This document shows positions 9,290 through 18,978 of a stretch of 64,000 bases of DNA, one piece after another (position 1 is the first letter of the stretch; every line of letters starts with the position of its first letter). The notes under the pieces were generated by a model, which did not search any database, was not told the DNA's origin, and saw only the letters and a list, made by a program, of their open reading frames with translations. This stretch comes from Ardenticatenales bacterium (GTDB lineage Bacteria; Chloroflexota; Anaerolineae; Promineifilales; Promineifilaceae), in NCBI GenBank assembly GCA_020634515.1, contig JACKBL010000003.1:1-64000 (forward strand), read 5' to 3'. The position numbers and the translations under genes are program-made.

Positions 9290-9790
9290 ACGTAGGGTAA
9301 CTTTTCAGGAAGCGTAAACCATGGCCCATACAACGCCCAAAGTGATGAATAACCGATTGTACTTGCCGGACTGTACCGAGCCGGTTTGCCCGGTTGAGTC
9401 CCCAGCCTGGTTCGACTGGCTGCACGAGGCCCGCTGCTTCCGCTATTACAGCCAACAGCGGCACAATGTCATCCGCGGTTACGGTCCTGTCTTCGCCCCG
9501 ATTTCTCTGCGCAAGGAAAAGCGTCGTCGCGGTTGCCTCTGGTATGCGTATCGCCGGTCCTATCGTGTTTTGTACAAGCGGTACGTGGGCAAGACGGAAG
9601 CGTTGACCCGTGACCGGTTAGAGGAAATTGCCCGGACGCTCAATGAGGTTGATTGATTTTGTGGAAAGCGGGTTTGTCACGATTTACGAGAGCGAATTTG
9701 AGTGAATCGCGCTTTCTTGTCACTCGTGTGGCAAATCACCGCAACTTCGAGAAAATCCGCCTTTGATACGACTACTGAAAAACCCTACGT
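9290..9790. repeat. Inverted-repeat-bounded unit of about 500 bp
   Basis: The left arm (9290-9309) reads ACGTAGGGT-aac-TTTTCAG. The right arm (9775-9790), read on the minus strand, gives ACGTAGGGT-TTTTCAG. Sixteen bases match apart from a 3-base gap. Only the small gene at 9321 lies between them. This looks like the ends of a small mobile unit or the remnant of a larger element. Confidence 0.5.
9321..9656 (+). CDS. Small basic protein resembling the N-terminal domain of LuxR/MalT-type regulators
   Basis: Protein of 111 aa. The pattern WFDWLHEARCFRYY, a basic stretch SLRKEKRRRGCLWYAYRR, then LYKRYVGKTEALT and LEEIARTLN is what I associate with the N-terminal segment of large Chloroflexota LuxR/MalT-like regulators, and with stand-alone small proteins beside mobile elements. 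It is rich in Arg/Lys and may bind nucleic acid. No ATPase or helix-turn-helix effector part follows. It lies wholly between the inverted repeats at 9290 and 9790, so it may be cargo of a mobile unit or a captured fragment. Confidence 0.5.
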   Translation: MAHTTPKVMNNRLYLPDCTEPVCPVESPAWFDWLHEARCFRYYSQQRHNVIRGYGPVFAPISLRKEKRRRGCLWYAYRRSYRVLYKRYVGKTEALTRDRLEEIARTLNEVD

Positions 9791-10192
9791 AACACATCCA
9801 TAATACATGCAAATTTGCTTGCGAAGGGGTAAAATACAGTTACAAGCTATCCTCAAAGGTGCATCGTTCGTGCCTGCCCACGGCGCGTCGCCAATCACTT
9901 CACCGTCGAGGAGCCTGAAGGAATAGAGAATATGCCGGCATCTTCCCCTGAAGCCATTAGCAAACCCACACCCTAACGCCTGACTCGGTGCTCATTTCTT
10001 GGCCCTCTCACAAACAATACAGCCCCATGCCCTAATACAGTTCTTAACGGTCTTGCGGCATAATGGACACACGCTCCCCAGAGTAATTATGTTTATGCGT
10101 GATGATCTTTTCCTGGCGCCACTCAGTCAAGATACACTGGCAAGCCGTTTCTAGCGTATTTGGGCGGAAGATGTAGACATACAGGGTACGAC
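9791..10192. other. Gene-free leader region of the secreted-protein cluster
   Basis: About 400 bases without a convincing gene on either strand. It includes one TGCCGGCA site near 9935. A promoter for the gene at 10193 must lie here or further upstream, but I cannot pick a convincing -35/-10 pair. Confidence 0.4.
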
Positions 10193-13100
10193 ATGTTTCT
10201 CCAAATACGAAAAAACAGTGTGCGACTGCTCCTTGCCGCGGCAATTGGACTCTGCCTGACTGTGGGAACCTACCTGACCACCCTGGCAGCGGATCGCTTC
10301 TCCCCAACTCACGTCTCCACCGCTCCTCCCAGTCCGGGCGATTTCATCCAGACAGTCCCGCAAGGTTTTGGCAATCCGGAAAATATGTGGGCGTGGGGCA
10401 TGGTTTGGTGGCGCGAGCATTTATACGTAGGCACAAGCCGCAACTTCAACTGCGCGGACACCCTGGCGCAGGCGCGCAACTCCTTTGGCATCGTCATCTA
10501 TCCTCCATCAGACCCAGACCTGAACTGTCCCGAAGACCCGCTGGCAATAGATATGCGCGCGGAAATCTGGCGCTACACACCCACGACCGATTATTGGGAG
10601 CGCATCTACCAATCTCCCGTGGCCACGGTCAACAAATACACCGCGCTTGGCGGTTCCATCACCGATCCCGTCATCGTCACAATTCCCATCAGCCCTACCA
10701 ACGTCGCCGTAGACCTGGGGTATCGGGGTATGGTTGTTTTCACGGAACCGGACGGGACGGAGGCCCTCTATGTAACCGCCATCAGCACGGGATTCGTGGG
10801 GTACGACGTGGGCGCGCCGCGGATATTGCGCTCCACGGATGGCGTCAACTTCGCGCCTTTGCCGCGCGACCCGGGAACGGTGTTGGGCAGCTATGACAAA
10901 ACCAGTATGCGCAATCCCATCGTCCACACGGGCAGCGACGGCGTGCCACGCCTGTACGTGCAGGGCGGCTCCAGCCGCGGCGCAGGTGAGGTATTTGAGG
11001 CCACGGACCCGGTGGGCGGCAATGACAATTTCCGCCAGATTAGCCCGGAAGACATGAATGTGAGTGCGATGGGGTCGTTCAACGGGTATTTGTACCTGGG
11101 AACACATGATCGCACGAATGGGTTCTCCCTCTTCAAGATGGACGTGGACGGCGGACCGCTGCCATACAGTTACACGACGATCATGGAAGATGGGGGTTAT
11201 TTACCGGCGGAACTCAAACCCAACAACGAGCTTCTCAGCATGACGCCCTACGATGGGGCGCTTTACATCGGCGGCAATGGAGTCAGGTTTAATCAATTTG
11301 GTGCGGATAACGTGCCGGCGGAACTGTTCCGCCTTTACCCGAACGATTCCTGGGACGTCGTCGTCGGCCTGGAGAGGGCCGACACCCCCGACGGCCCCAA
11401 AGTCCCCTTGAGCGGCCTCGGCCCCGGCTTTGGCAACGACTACAACGGCCACATGTGGCGCATGAGCGTCTACAAAGGGGATCTCTACGTCAGCACGCTG
11501 GACACCGACTACATCTTCAAAGACGACAACCCACCGCCAGACATCATCGCCAAGATGGGCTTCGACCTCTGGCGCAGCGAAGACGGCATCACGTTCACGC
11601 CAGTCACTACCGATGGATTCAGGGCAAACATCATCGATCCCGGTTTCCCTCGCCCGGACCTGCACGTGGGCGCGTTTGACATTGGCGGGCGCACCCAGTA
11701 TGTCACGCCCAACGGCCTCTTCCTGGGCACGGTCAATCCCTTCCGCGGCCTGCGTATATGGCAAACGCAGCTTCCCCCGGACAGCGTCTCGCTTAGCGGA
11801 CCGGGCAACCTTGCCGGCAACACCGTCTACACCTTCACCGCGCAGGCAGCCCCGCTGACGGCCACCGTTCCCTTCACTTACACGTGGTCCGCCACGGACC
11901 TGCCCGAAACCATTGTCCACCAGAATACGCTCAGCGACACGGTTGGCCTGAGTTGGAATAGCGCCGGGGTCAAAACGGTGGCCGTATCCATCACCAATCG
12001 CCTGGGCGTCGTCCGCGGTGCCTCGTTTGACGTTAACGTGGTTGCCGCCGCCGCCAATACCGCGCCCACGAACATTGAAATTGCCGGCATTTCCCTCGGC
12101 TACTTCCATCAACCATACACCTTCAGTGCCGACATCTTGCCCCTGAACGTAACGCAGCCGGTGCAGTACACCTGGACGGCTACGGACCAGTCCCCACAAA
12201 GCAGCAGCGGCGGCGTCAACAGCCAGGCCACGTTTACCTGGAACACGCCCGGCACAAAAACCATCACCGTGACGGCGGACAACGGCGTGGGGTTAGTCAG
12301 CGCCAGCCGGACGGTAGACATCCTGGACTGCCAGCCCATCACGACGGCGACGATCACACGGCAGCCGACGGGTGACGTGTACACGGATGCGACCACGCTT
12401 TTCCAGGCACAGACCGGCGGCGGAACCGTCCCCTACCATTACGCCTGGGCGCTAAACGGCACAGCGGTGGGTGAAGATAGCAGTCAACTGCTGCTGGTAG
12501 ATGCACCTGCCGGCATTCAAACCCTCTCCCTCACCGTTTCCAACGCCTGCGGCCAGCAAGAAGCGGCGCAAACCTTCCTCGTCTACACCGGTCTGAGCAA
12601 CCAACTGGAGCTATCCACCTCCAGCGCCCTGGCCACGCCCGCCAACGTCGCACCGGGCGCGTTGCTCACCTTCACCGTTCTCCTGCGCAACACCGACACG
12701 CCCCTGATAGCCGCCCTGCTCAACCCCATCCCCGCGCATACAGCGTACGTGCCCGACAGCGCCACGATCTCGCATGGCGAAGTGCTGCTGACAGACCAGG
12801 GCCTCATCTGGTCCGGCAAGTTGCGTCCCGGTTCGACGGTGATTTTGCGCTTTCAAGTGGTCGTGGACGCCGCGCCCATGCCGGCAGGAACCCCCATCAT
12901 CAACCAAACCTTCATCGGCAGCGACATCAGCCGCTACGATCAGATCATCACCACAGCGGCGGTGTACGATCCCGATTCCCGACTGCGCATCAACAACGAC
13001 ACCCACTTCACCAACGTGCCCACAGTCACCCTACGCTACGCCTGGGACGAAGGCAGCGACATCGCTTATGTGAAGTTCAGCAACGATGCCGGCTTCGGCA

Positions 13101-15124
13101 ACGGCGCGGAAGCCAACACCACGCCCTGGCTGCCTGTGGACCCCGGCGACCCCACCGTGAGCGACTGGTCCCTGCCTTTGACGCCTCCCGCTTTTATTCC
13201 CCGCACTGTCTATGCGAAGTTTGGCAACGATTCAGGGCTGGAATACGCCCCCCTGGTCACGGCCCACATCATTTACGACGCCGCGCCCCCCGAAATAACA
13301 AACATCAGCGTCAGCGAACTCTCCGCGCCGGCGTCCGCGCTGGTGCTACTGCGCATTACGGCACATGATGACACCAGCGGCGTTGCTTCGCTGGACGTCA
13401 GCGGCGACCCGGATTTTGGCGTGTTTTTCACCGTTCCGGCAACAGGCGACAGAACCGTGGTTGCCTGGGACCTGGCAGATGGGGTGAACATCTATGTGCG
13501 CGCCCGCGACGGTGCCGGCAATTTGAGCGAGGTCGGCATGGGCAGCGCGGTCGCCGTCGGCCAGGTGGCGATCAGCGGCCCGGCCGCAGGCACGGTGAAC
13601 ACGCTCTACAGCTTCACCGCAAACGTCCAGCCCCTGACCACGACACTGCCCGTGACCTACACCTGGCAAACAACCGGGCAGCCCCTCGTCACTCAGGTGG
13701 GCGAACTGAGCAGCACGGTCAGCTATAACTGGATTACGCCCGGCGTGAAGACGATTATGGTCACGGCGCAAAATCTGCTGGCGACGGTGACGGATTCCTA
13801 TACGATCACCATCCAGGCCCCAGACATCGTGGTTGCGCCCACCTCCCTGGCGCAAACGCTCACCTCCGGCGAGAACGACACGCAATCGCTGACGATAGAC
13901 AACGTCGGCGGCGGCACGTTGAACTGGTCACTGGGAGAAATCCCGCCGACGGCTTGGCTCAGCGGTACGCCCACGAGCGGCAGCATTAGTGGTGTGGGAA
14001 GCCAGATTGTGACGGTGACGTTCGATGCCGGCATTCTTTCCGCCGGCACCTACAACAGCACCTTCCGCATCCAGAGCAACGATCCCGGCCAGACCATCCT
14101 GGACATCCCCGTCGTCCTCACCGTTCTGCCAAAAGGCCCCATCATTGCCATCTCCCCGGACAGCCTGCCCCTGTCCGTCACCACCGGGCAAAGCACCAAT
14201 GAAACGCTGACCGTGAGCAATATCGGCGACGAAAACCTCACGTGGAGCGTCACCGCCGACCCCGACGTGGATTGGCTGGAGGCGGATGTAGCCGGCGGCG
14301 TTATCCTGCCCGCGCAATCCCAGGCGCTAAACATCACCGTGGACGCCGCCGCCCTCACGCCCGGCAGCTACAGCACCACCCTGCACATTGACAGCAATGA
14401 TGGCGATCAGCCCACCGTGGACGTGCCCGTGACGCTCACCGTCCTGCCAGTAGGGCCGGTGCTGACATGGGAACCCGCGACGCTTGTCGCTACCGTGGTC
14501 AGCGGCGACGCCACGGCGCTGACGTTGTTGTTGGGCAATGCAGGCGATCAGGCGCTGACCTGGAACCTGGCAGAGTCGCCAACAGTTTCCTGGCTATCGC
14601 TGAACGCCACCGGCGGGACCATCACCGACGGCGGCGAGACAAGCGTGCAGGTGACGTTTGATGGCAGTGGATTGGCGGCAAACAGCTACGCCACGACTCT
14701 GGTTCTGACCAGTAACGACCCACAGGCGAGTTCTGTTTCCATTCCCGTCACGTTCTCGGTGCTACCAACGCCCGCCGACGTGAACGTGAGCAGTACGACG
14801 ATTTCCGCGACGCTGGCGCGGGGTCAATCGAGTGAGCAAACGCTCACCATCCAAAATGCGGGCGGCACGGAACTGAGCTGGAGTCTCAATCCCGTGGGAA
14901 CGATTAGCTGGCTGACGATTGTTCCGGACAGTGGAACGGTAGGAGCGAATGAAAGTGTGGAGGTGGCGTTGGGGCTAAATGCCGGCACGCTCGCCCCCAA
15001 CACCTACACCGCCACCATCCGGCTCATCAGTAACGACCCGGATCAACCCAGCATAGACCTGCAAATCACTTTGACAGTCACGTCCGGTTACTACGAGGTC
15101 TTTGTCCCCGTCATCCAAAGATAG
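10193..15124 (+). CDS. Very large secreted surface protein, 'A' family member 1
   Basis: Protein of 1643 aa. The ATG at 10193 has AGGG just upstream and gives a signal peptide (hydrophobic about residues 10-28, cleavage near LAA). Residues 35-525 form the conserved 'A' domain shared with 15807 and 24574: QGFG, WAW.M.WW, LYVGT, LAQARNSFGI, DMRAEIWR, with repeated LYVGGNG and YNGHMWRM units. It is probably a beta-propeller-like fold. Next come two or three Ig/PKD-like repeats, a DUF11-like segment (about 800-940), further Ig-like segments and four BACON-like repeats of about 100 residues (about 1210-1630; NDPGQ, NDGDQ, NDPQA and NDPDQ mark their ends). It ends in FVPVIQR with no membrane anchor. 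Likely exported; ligand unknown. Confidence 0.8.
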   Translation: MFLQIRKNSVRLLLAAAIGLCLTVGTYLTTLAADRFSPTHVSTAPPSPGDFIQTVPQGFGNPENMWAWGMVWWREHLYVGTSRNFNCADTLAQARNSFGIVIYPPSDPDLNCPEDPLAIDMRAEIWRYTPTTDYWERIYQSPVATVNKYTALGGSITDPVIVTIPISPTNVAVDLGYRGMVVFTEPDGTEALYVTAISTGFVGYDVGAPRILRSTDGVNFAPLPRDPGTVLGSYDKTSMRNPIVHTGSDGVPRLYVQGGSSRGAGEVFEATDPVGGNDNFRQISPEDMNVSAMGSFNGYLYLGTHDRTNGFSLFKMDVDGGPLPYSYTTIMEDGGYLPAELKPNNELLSMTPYDGALYIGGNGVRFNQFGADNVPAELFRLYPNDSWDVVVGLERADTPDGPKVPLSGLGPGFGNDYNGHMWRMSVYKGDLYVSTLDTDYIFKDDNPPPDIIAKMGFDLWRSEDGITFTPVTTDGFRANIIDPGFPRPDLHVGAFDIGGRTQYVTPNGLFLGTVNPFRGLRIWQTQLPPDSVSLSGPGNLAGNTVYTFTAQAAPLTATVPFTYTWSATDLPETIVHQNTLSDTVGLSWNSAGVKTVAVSITNRLGVVRGASFDVNVVAAAANTAPTNIEIAGISLGYFHQPYTFSADILPLNVTQPVQYTWTATDQSPQSSSGGVNSQATFTWNTPGTKTITVTADNGVGLVSASRTVDILDCQPITTATITRQPTGDVYTDATTLFQAQTGGGTVPYHYAWALNGTAVGEDSSQLLLVDAPAGIQTLSLTVSNACGQQEAAQTFLVYTGLSNQLELSTSSALATPANVAPGALLTFTVLLRNTDTPLIAALLNPIPAHTAYVPDSATISHGEVLLTDQGLIWSGKLRPGSTVILRFQVVVDAAPMPAGTPIINQTFIGSDISRYDQIITTAAVYDPDSRLRINNDTHFTNVPTVTLRYAWDEGSDIAYVKFSNDAGFGNGAEANTTPWLPVDPGDPTVSDWSLPLTPPAFIPRTVYAKFGNDSGLEYAPLVTAHIIYDAAPPEITNISVSELSAPASALVLLRITAHDDTSGVASLDVSGDPDFGVFFTVPATGDRTVVAWDLADGVNIYVRARDGAGNLSEVGMGSAVAVGQVAISGPAAGTVNTLYSFTANVQPLTTTLPVTYTWQTTGQPLVTQVGELSSTVSYNWITPGVKTIMVTAQNLLATVTDSYTITIQAPDIVVAPTSLAQTLTSGENDTQSLTIDNVGGGTLNWSLGEIPPTAWLSGTPTSGSISGVGSQIVTVTFDAGILSAGTYNSTFRIQSNDPGQTILDIPVVLTVLPKGPIIAISPDSLPLSVTTGQSTNETLTVSNIGDENLTWSVTADPDVDWLEADVAGGVILPAQSQALNITVDAAALTPGSYSTTLHIDSNDGDQPTVDVPVTLTVLPVGPVLTWEPATLVATVVSGDATALTLLLGNAGDQALTWNLAESPTVSWLSLNATGGTITDGGETSVQVTFDGSGLAANSYATTLVLTSNDPQASSVSIPVTFSVLPTPADVNVSSTTISATLARGQSSEQTLTIQNAGGTELSWSLNPVGTISWLTIVPDSGTVGANESVEVALGLNAGTLAPNTYTATIRLISNDPDQPSIDLQITLTVTSGYYEVFVPVIQR

Positions 15125-15286
15125 GTATCAATGAGCAGGGCGCGCAGACCTGGCGGTGGTGAGGGTTCGTGACCATGCGTGGACGGCAACCAGCGGAAAT
15201 CGTCGTCCACACCAAACTAAAAGGCTATCCAGGAGACAAAGAAACTATTCACAATCACGCTCAACTTATGGTAAAGTAGAAGCATG

Positions 15287-15340
15287 GTAACTACTAACGC
15301 TCTCCAGAAACCTAGTCCAATCTGGCTTAGCAGTTACAAA
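15287..15340 (+). repeat. Direct repeat, copy 1
   Basis: About 54 bases running from 'gtaactactaacgc' to 'tctggcttagcagttacaaa'. Copy 2 at 15590-15643 differs at a few positions in its first half; the last 23 bases are identical. The copies are 303 bases apart. Confidence 0.75.
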
Positions 15341-15589
15341 GCATCATTCTGGAACCCGAAAAAGCTGAACGAGGATGATGCTTTTTGCACAGTATCGCAT
15401 TTATGCGTACAATCATTTCTCTTGAGGAGACAAGCAATACGGGCCAGACCTTGCTTCCGCAAGCCTCATGGCGACCCACCACCAGTCAGCACCACACACC
15501 TTTCCAGCGCACAATCACGGCCACCGTTTTACCCCGCGCCAGACATCGTGTATTCATTACAGCTCAGTGGCGCAAGGTGTTAAACACAA

Positions 15590-15643
15590 GTAACGACTAA
15601 CGCCCTCTAGAAAATTGGTCCAATCTGGCTTAGCAGTTACAAA
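15590..15643 (+). repeat. Direct repeat, copy 2
   Basis: Partner of the block at 15287-15340. It ends in the identical 'gtccaatctggcttagcagt' stretch plus tacaaa. Confidence 0.75.
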
Positions 15644-15806
15644 CACTAAAAATGACCTCCTGATCGGACAACGCGCCGGAAAAGCGCGTCAAGCCCAAAC
15701 CGTTCTATCATGAACTGCTGGCAAGTGGCGGCAACTATCATCTACATCAGGAAAATCAATCAGTCAACCCATCAAACAGGCAACATTCATTAGTTTTGGA
15801 GGGATC

Positions 15807-17975
15807 ATGAACCAACAAAGAAGTTCATTCCGCAAAGTCAGGCTTGTCTTACTCGTATTTCTTGCGGCAGGCTTACTCTTTGCCGCCACCGGACTGGCAA
15901 TGGCCGGCAGCCCGCCGCTTGAACCAGGTGATTTTTCCGAAGCAGCCGACCAGGGTTTTGGGCAGCGCGCAAACGGTTGGGCCTGGTCAATGCAATGGTG
16001 GAATGGCTATCTTTATGTTGGCACAAACCACAATTGGCATTGCGCGGAAGTGCTGGCTCAGGCTCGCAACTCCTTCGGCATCATCACTTATCCGCCTGAC
16101 GACGTGGACATTGATTGCCCCGCGGATGAGTTGGCCATCGACATGCGCGCCGAAATCTGGCGCTGGGACCCGAACACAGACATCTGGGCACAGGTATATG
16201 TCGCCCCAACGCAGGTCTTCACCGAGTACACGCGCATCGGCGGCACCATCATCAATCCCATAACCGAAACGATCACCATCCCGCCCACGGACATTGCCAT
16301 TGACATTGGTTATCGTGGTATGGCTGTGTTTGAAGAGCCGGATGGGACGGAAGCGCTTTACGTCACGGCCGTCAGCCCCAGCTACGTGGGCTACAAAACC
16401 CCGCCGCGCGTGCTGCGCTCAACCGATGGCCTGAATTTCACCGCCCTGCCCCAAGACCCGGGCACGGTGCTGGGCAACATTCGCAAGACCAGCATCCGTA
16501 ACCCAACCGTCCATGTGGGTAGCGACGGCGTCAGACGACTCTATATCCAATCAGGCAGCAGCAAGGGCAGCGGCTCTCTATTTGAAGCGGCTGACCCTGC
16601 CGGTGGTAATGACAACTTCCGCAAAGTGCAGCCAGAAGATGGACAGGGTGACTACTACAAAGTCAGTTCCGCCATCTCCTGGGAAGGGTATCTCTATCTG
16701 GGTATCCGCGACACCCAGACGGGTTTCAAGGTCATCAAGATGGACGCCACCGGCGGCGCTTTGCCCTACCCCTACGAAATCGTCATTGACGAAGGCGGCT
16801 ATGCCAGCTACGCCGCGGCAGACGTACTCAACGTGGAAATCCTGAGTATGCAGATATACGACTGCTATCTCTACGTCGGCGGCAACGGCATCACCATCGG
16901 CACCATTCCCGGTCTTAACGACCCGGCGGAGTTGTTCCGCATTCAGAAGGATGGGAACTGGGAACTCGTCGTGGGTGAACCCCGCGTGGGCACACCCATT
17001 GGCGATATTGATCCCCTGAGTGGCTGGCCCGCCGGGTTTGGCAACAACTACAACGGCCATATGTGGCGCATGGAGGTGCACAACGGGCATCTTTATGTGA
17101 CCACGTTTGATGGAAGCATCACGGAAAAGGACAACAATCCGCCGCCGCCCATTTTGCAGGTGATGGGTTTTGACATGTTCGAGACGGGTGACGGCGTCAA
17201 TTTCTCGCCCGTGACCATCGATGGTTTCTCCGACCAGATCAATGATCCGAACCCGCCGCGCCCCGACCTGAACCTGGGTGCGTTCGACTCCGGTGGGCGC
17301 ACGATGGCTTCCACCTCGTCTGGTTTGTTCCTGGGCACGGCCAACTACTGGTATGGTTTGCGTATCTGGAATGCGCCCGAACCGGCGTACCCGATGGAAG
17401 TGACCATTGATGGCCCGGCAATAGCGATTGTGGGGCAGCCGACGGATTACACGGCGTATGTGAACCCACCCACGGTGACGGTTCCCATCACTTACACGTG
17501 GGACGCGACGGATCAGCCGACAATTGTGCATGCGAATGCCGGCATTTCCGACACCGTCACCTACATCTGGGATACCACGGGCATCAAATACATCACGGTC
17601 CGCCCGGAAAACGCCAACACGCGCGAATGCGCCTGCATCATGATCGAGGTGCTGCCCGCCGAACCGACGCCCACGCCCACCAACACCCCTCCCGCGCCCA
17701 CACCCACCAACACGCCCCCCGCGCCCACACCCACCAACACCCCTCCCGCGCCCACGCCCACCAACACCCCCCCCGCGCCCACACCCACCAATACACCCCA
17801 GCCTGGCCCCACGGTGACGCCCACGCCCACCGAACCGGCGACAGGCGTCGGTCTGAGTAGCTTTGATGGTGGCAACGGCGGTGGCAGCGTCTCGCCGTGG
17901 CTGGCGCTGGGACTCCTGCTCCTGCCGGGTGCAGCCTGGGTCATCAACCAGCGGCGGCGGCAGCAACCGCGGTAA
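15807..17975 (+). CDS. Cell-surface protein with C-terminal membrane anchor, 'A' family member 2
   Basis: Protein of 722 aa with a perfect GGAGGG ribosome site. A signal peptide (residues 1-34, ending near AMA) is followed by the 'A' domain (about 35-530), strongly similar to 10193 and 24574: QGFG, WAWSMQWWNGYLYVGTNH, LAQARNSFGI, DMRAEIWRW. One Ig/PKD-like repeat follows (about 530-615), then a Thr/Pro linker of nine-residue units, a Gly-rich stretch, the motif SPWLALGLLLLPG, a membrane helix and a basic tail. This suggests a wall-spanning linker with a C-terminal anchor. Ligand and role are unknown. Confidence 0.8.
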   Translation: MNQQRSSFRKVRLVLLVFLAAGLLFAATGLAMAGSPPLEPGDFSEAADQGFGQRANGWAWSMQWWNGYLYVGTNHNWHCAEVLAQARNSFGIITYPPDDVDIDCPADELAIDMRAEIWRWDPNTDIWAQVYVAPTQVFTEYTRIGGTIINPITETITIPPTDIAIDIGYRGMAVFEEPDGTEALYVTAVSPSYVGYKTPPRVLRSTDGLNFTALPQDPGTVLGNIRKTSIRNPTVHVGSDGVRRLYIQSGSSKGSGSLFEAADPAGGNDNFRKVQPEDGQGDYYKVSSAISWEGYLYLGIRDTQTGFKVIKMDATGGALPYPYEIVIDEGGYASYAAADVLNVEILSMQIYDCYLYVGGNGITIGTIPGLNDPAELFRIQKDGNWELVVGEPRVGTPIGDIDPLSGWPAGFGNNYNGHMWRMEVHNGHLYVTTFDGSITEKDNNPPPPILQVMGFDMFETGDGVNFSPVTIDGFSDQINDPNPPRPDLNLGAFDSGGRTMASTSSGLFLGTANYWYGLRIWNAPEPAYPMEVTIDGPAIAIVGQPTDYTAYVNPPTVTVPITYTWDATDQPTIVHANAGISDTVTYIWDTTGIKYITVRPENANTRECACIMIEVLPAEPTPTPTNTPPAPTPTNTPPAPTPTNTPPAPTPTNTPPAPTPTNTPQPGPTVTPTPTEPATGVGLSSFDGGNGGGSVSPWLALGLLLLPGAAWVINQRRRQQPR
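17670..17804 (+). repeat. 27-bp tandem repeat encoding PTPTNTPPA units
   Basis: Five consecutive 27-base units (from 17670, 17697, 17724, 17751 and 17778) code for PTPTNTPPA four times and PTPTNTPQP once. They form the linker before the anchor. Units differ only at a few third positions, so copy number could vary by slippage. Confidence 0.85.
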
Positions 17976-18085
17976 GGGACCGTGTCCGTAACAGCTCACC
18001 CTCTCGTAGGCTGAGCTTATGAAAGCCCTTGTCGAAGCCCCTATTGCCTGCGGCAGGCTCAGGCAACGGACTTAAGACTCACCAG

Positions 18086-18116
18086 GATTGGTTCATTCTT
18101 GGAGAATGAACCAATC
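18086..18116. repeat. Perfect palindromic hairpin, dispersed repeat type
   Basis: The arms GATTGGTTCATTCT and AGAATGAACCAATC (14 bp each, perfect) enclose a 3-base loop. No T-run follows, so it is not a standard terminator. The same 14-base word recurs at 46167-46180. Confidence 0.75.
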
Positions 18117-18142
18117 TGATCATCTGAAATGTTACATTGAAA

Positions 18143-18607
18143 ATGGACCCGTCTTCTGGTGCAATCCGGGAGACGGGTTCAGTTGGCATAAGGGATTATT
18201 TCGTTGTGACGGATGTTGTTGTTCTGGAGCAAATGGTCAGGCATTATCTGCAAGCTTTAGGCAAACTGGACCTGGAAACGTGTATCAGTTATTATGCGGA
18301 TAATGCGGTGATCCATTTCATGACCGGCGAATATACGGGTAAAGATGAAATCACCGCCTGGCACCGCGAGCGCTTTGAGAACGAACTGCGCGCGGAGTCC
18401 ATTGAACGCATCCAGGGCAATGGCAACCAGGTGAACGCAGAGATGATTGTCTCTTCCAGGCGACTGCGCAAATGGCGCATCAACAAAGTCCGAGGCAGGG
18501 GTACGTTCCTGTTTGACGAGCAAGATAAAATCAAGGACGTTCGTTTCTCGCTGATAACGCCCAGTTTCACGGGAAGCGGACACAGTAAGGAGCAATCCCG
18601 CACTTGA
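18143..18607 (+). CDS. SnoaL/NTF2-like small protein
   Basis: About 154 aa from the ATG at 18143. The start is uncertain: GTG 18206 with AAGGG upstream and ATG 18233 are alternatives. The core VRHYLQALGKLDLETCISYY, then ADNAVIHFMTG and GKDEITAWHRERF, matches SnoaL-type NTF2-like proteins: a cone-shaped alpha+beta fold used for small-molecule binding or isomerase-type chemistry. No signal peptide, so probably cytoplasmic. It lies between the second 'A' gene and the MFS transporter, and no specific substrate can be read from the sequence. Confidence 0.65.
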   Translation: MDPSSGAIRETGSVGIRDYFVVTDVVVLEQMVRHYLQALGKLDLETCISYYADNAVIHFMTGEYTGKDEITAWHRERFENELRAESIERIQGNGNQVNAEMIVSSRRLRKWRINKVRGRGTFLFDEQDKIKDVRFSLITPSFTGSGHSKEQSRT

Positions 18608-18978
18608 CCCGATAGGCAAGGAAAGCTCCTGTTTGATGGTCATTTGGGCCTGGCCTTTCTTGGGAGGAAATGTCATCGGCGCGGCTGCACGCCCGGTTGC
18701 GGCCATCACACCTGATGACAGGGGCCAAAACGTCCTCAAGATTGACCATTTGTACGTCATTTATCAGGGCAACCGGCGACAAACCACGTGTTTTACACAG
18801 CGCGACACGGGCCAATTCGCACGAGTGCGTTGCAAAATCGTGGTTTTCAGTGTATGTGATGTTGACCTGTAGTCCCATCCACGGCTGTAACCGGATAGGC
18901 GTTACAAATTTCCAGGGAAACTGGCGCGGTCTTGGAGACTGCCCAGTCCGATAAGTGCATAACGTCTGAGGAGATGTG
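18608..18978. other. Gene-free stretch before the MFS gene
   Basis: About 370 bases without a convincing gene, hairpin or repeat on either strand. GAGGAGA at 18968-18974 is the ribosome site for the next gene. Confidence 0.4.

Larger units (their letters stand above)
15125..15806. other. Gene-free stretch with a duplicated block
   Basis: It separates the first and second 'A' genes. It contains two 54-bp direct repeats (15287 and 15590) and a hairpin with 10-bp arms AAAGCATCAT/ATGATGCTTT (15338-15347/15375-15384). Short frames here have no recognisable product. Confidence 0.5.

Noticed and set aside
11201..12199. Long minus-strand open frame inside the first A gene (and similar ones at 16578-17999, 20849-22387 and 28695-30482)
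   Set aside because: They are antisense to clear secreted-protein genes, rich in Gly/Val/Arg from reversed Thr/Ala/Pro codons, and match no family.
17670..17804. Possible CRISPR-like array
   Set aside because: The units are directly adjacent 27-mers without spacers and encode a protein linker.
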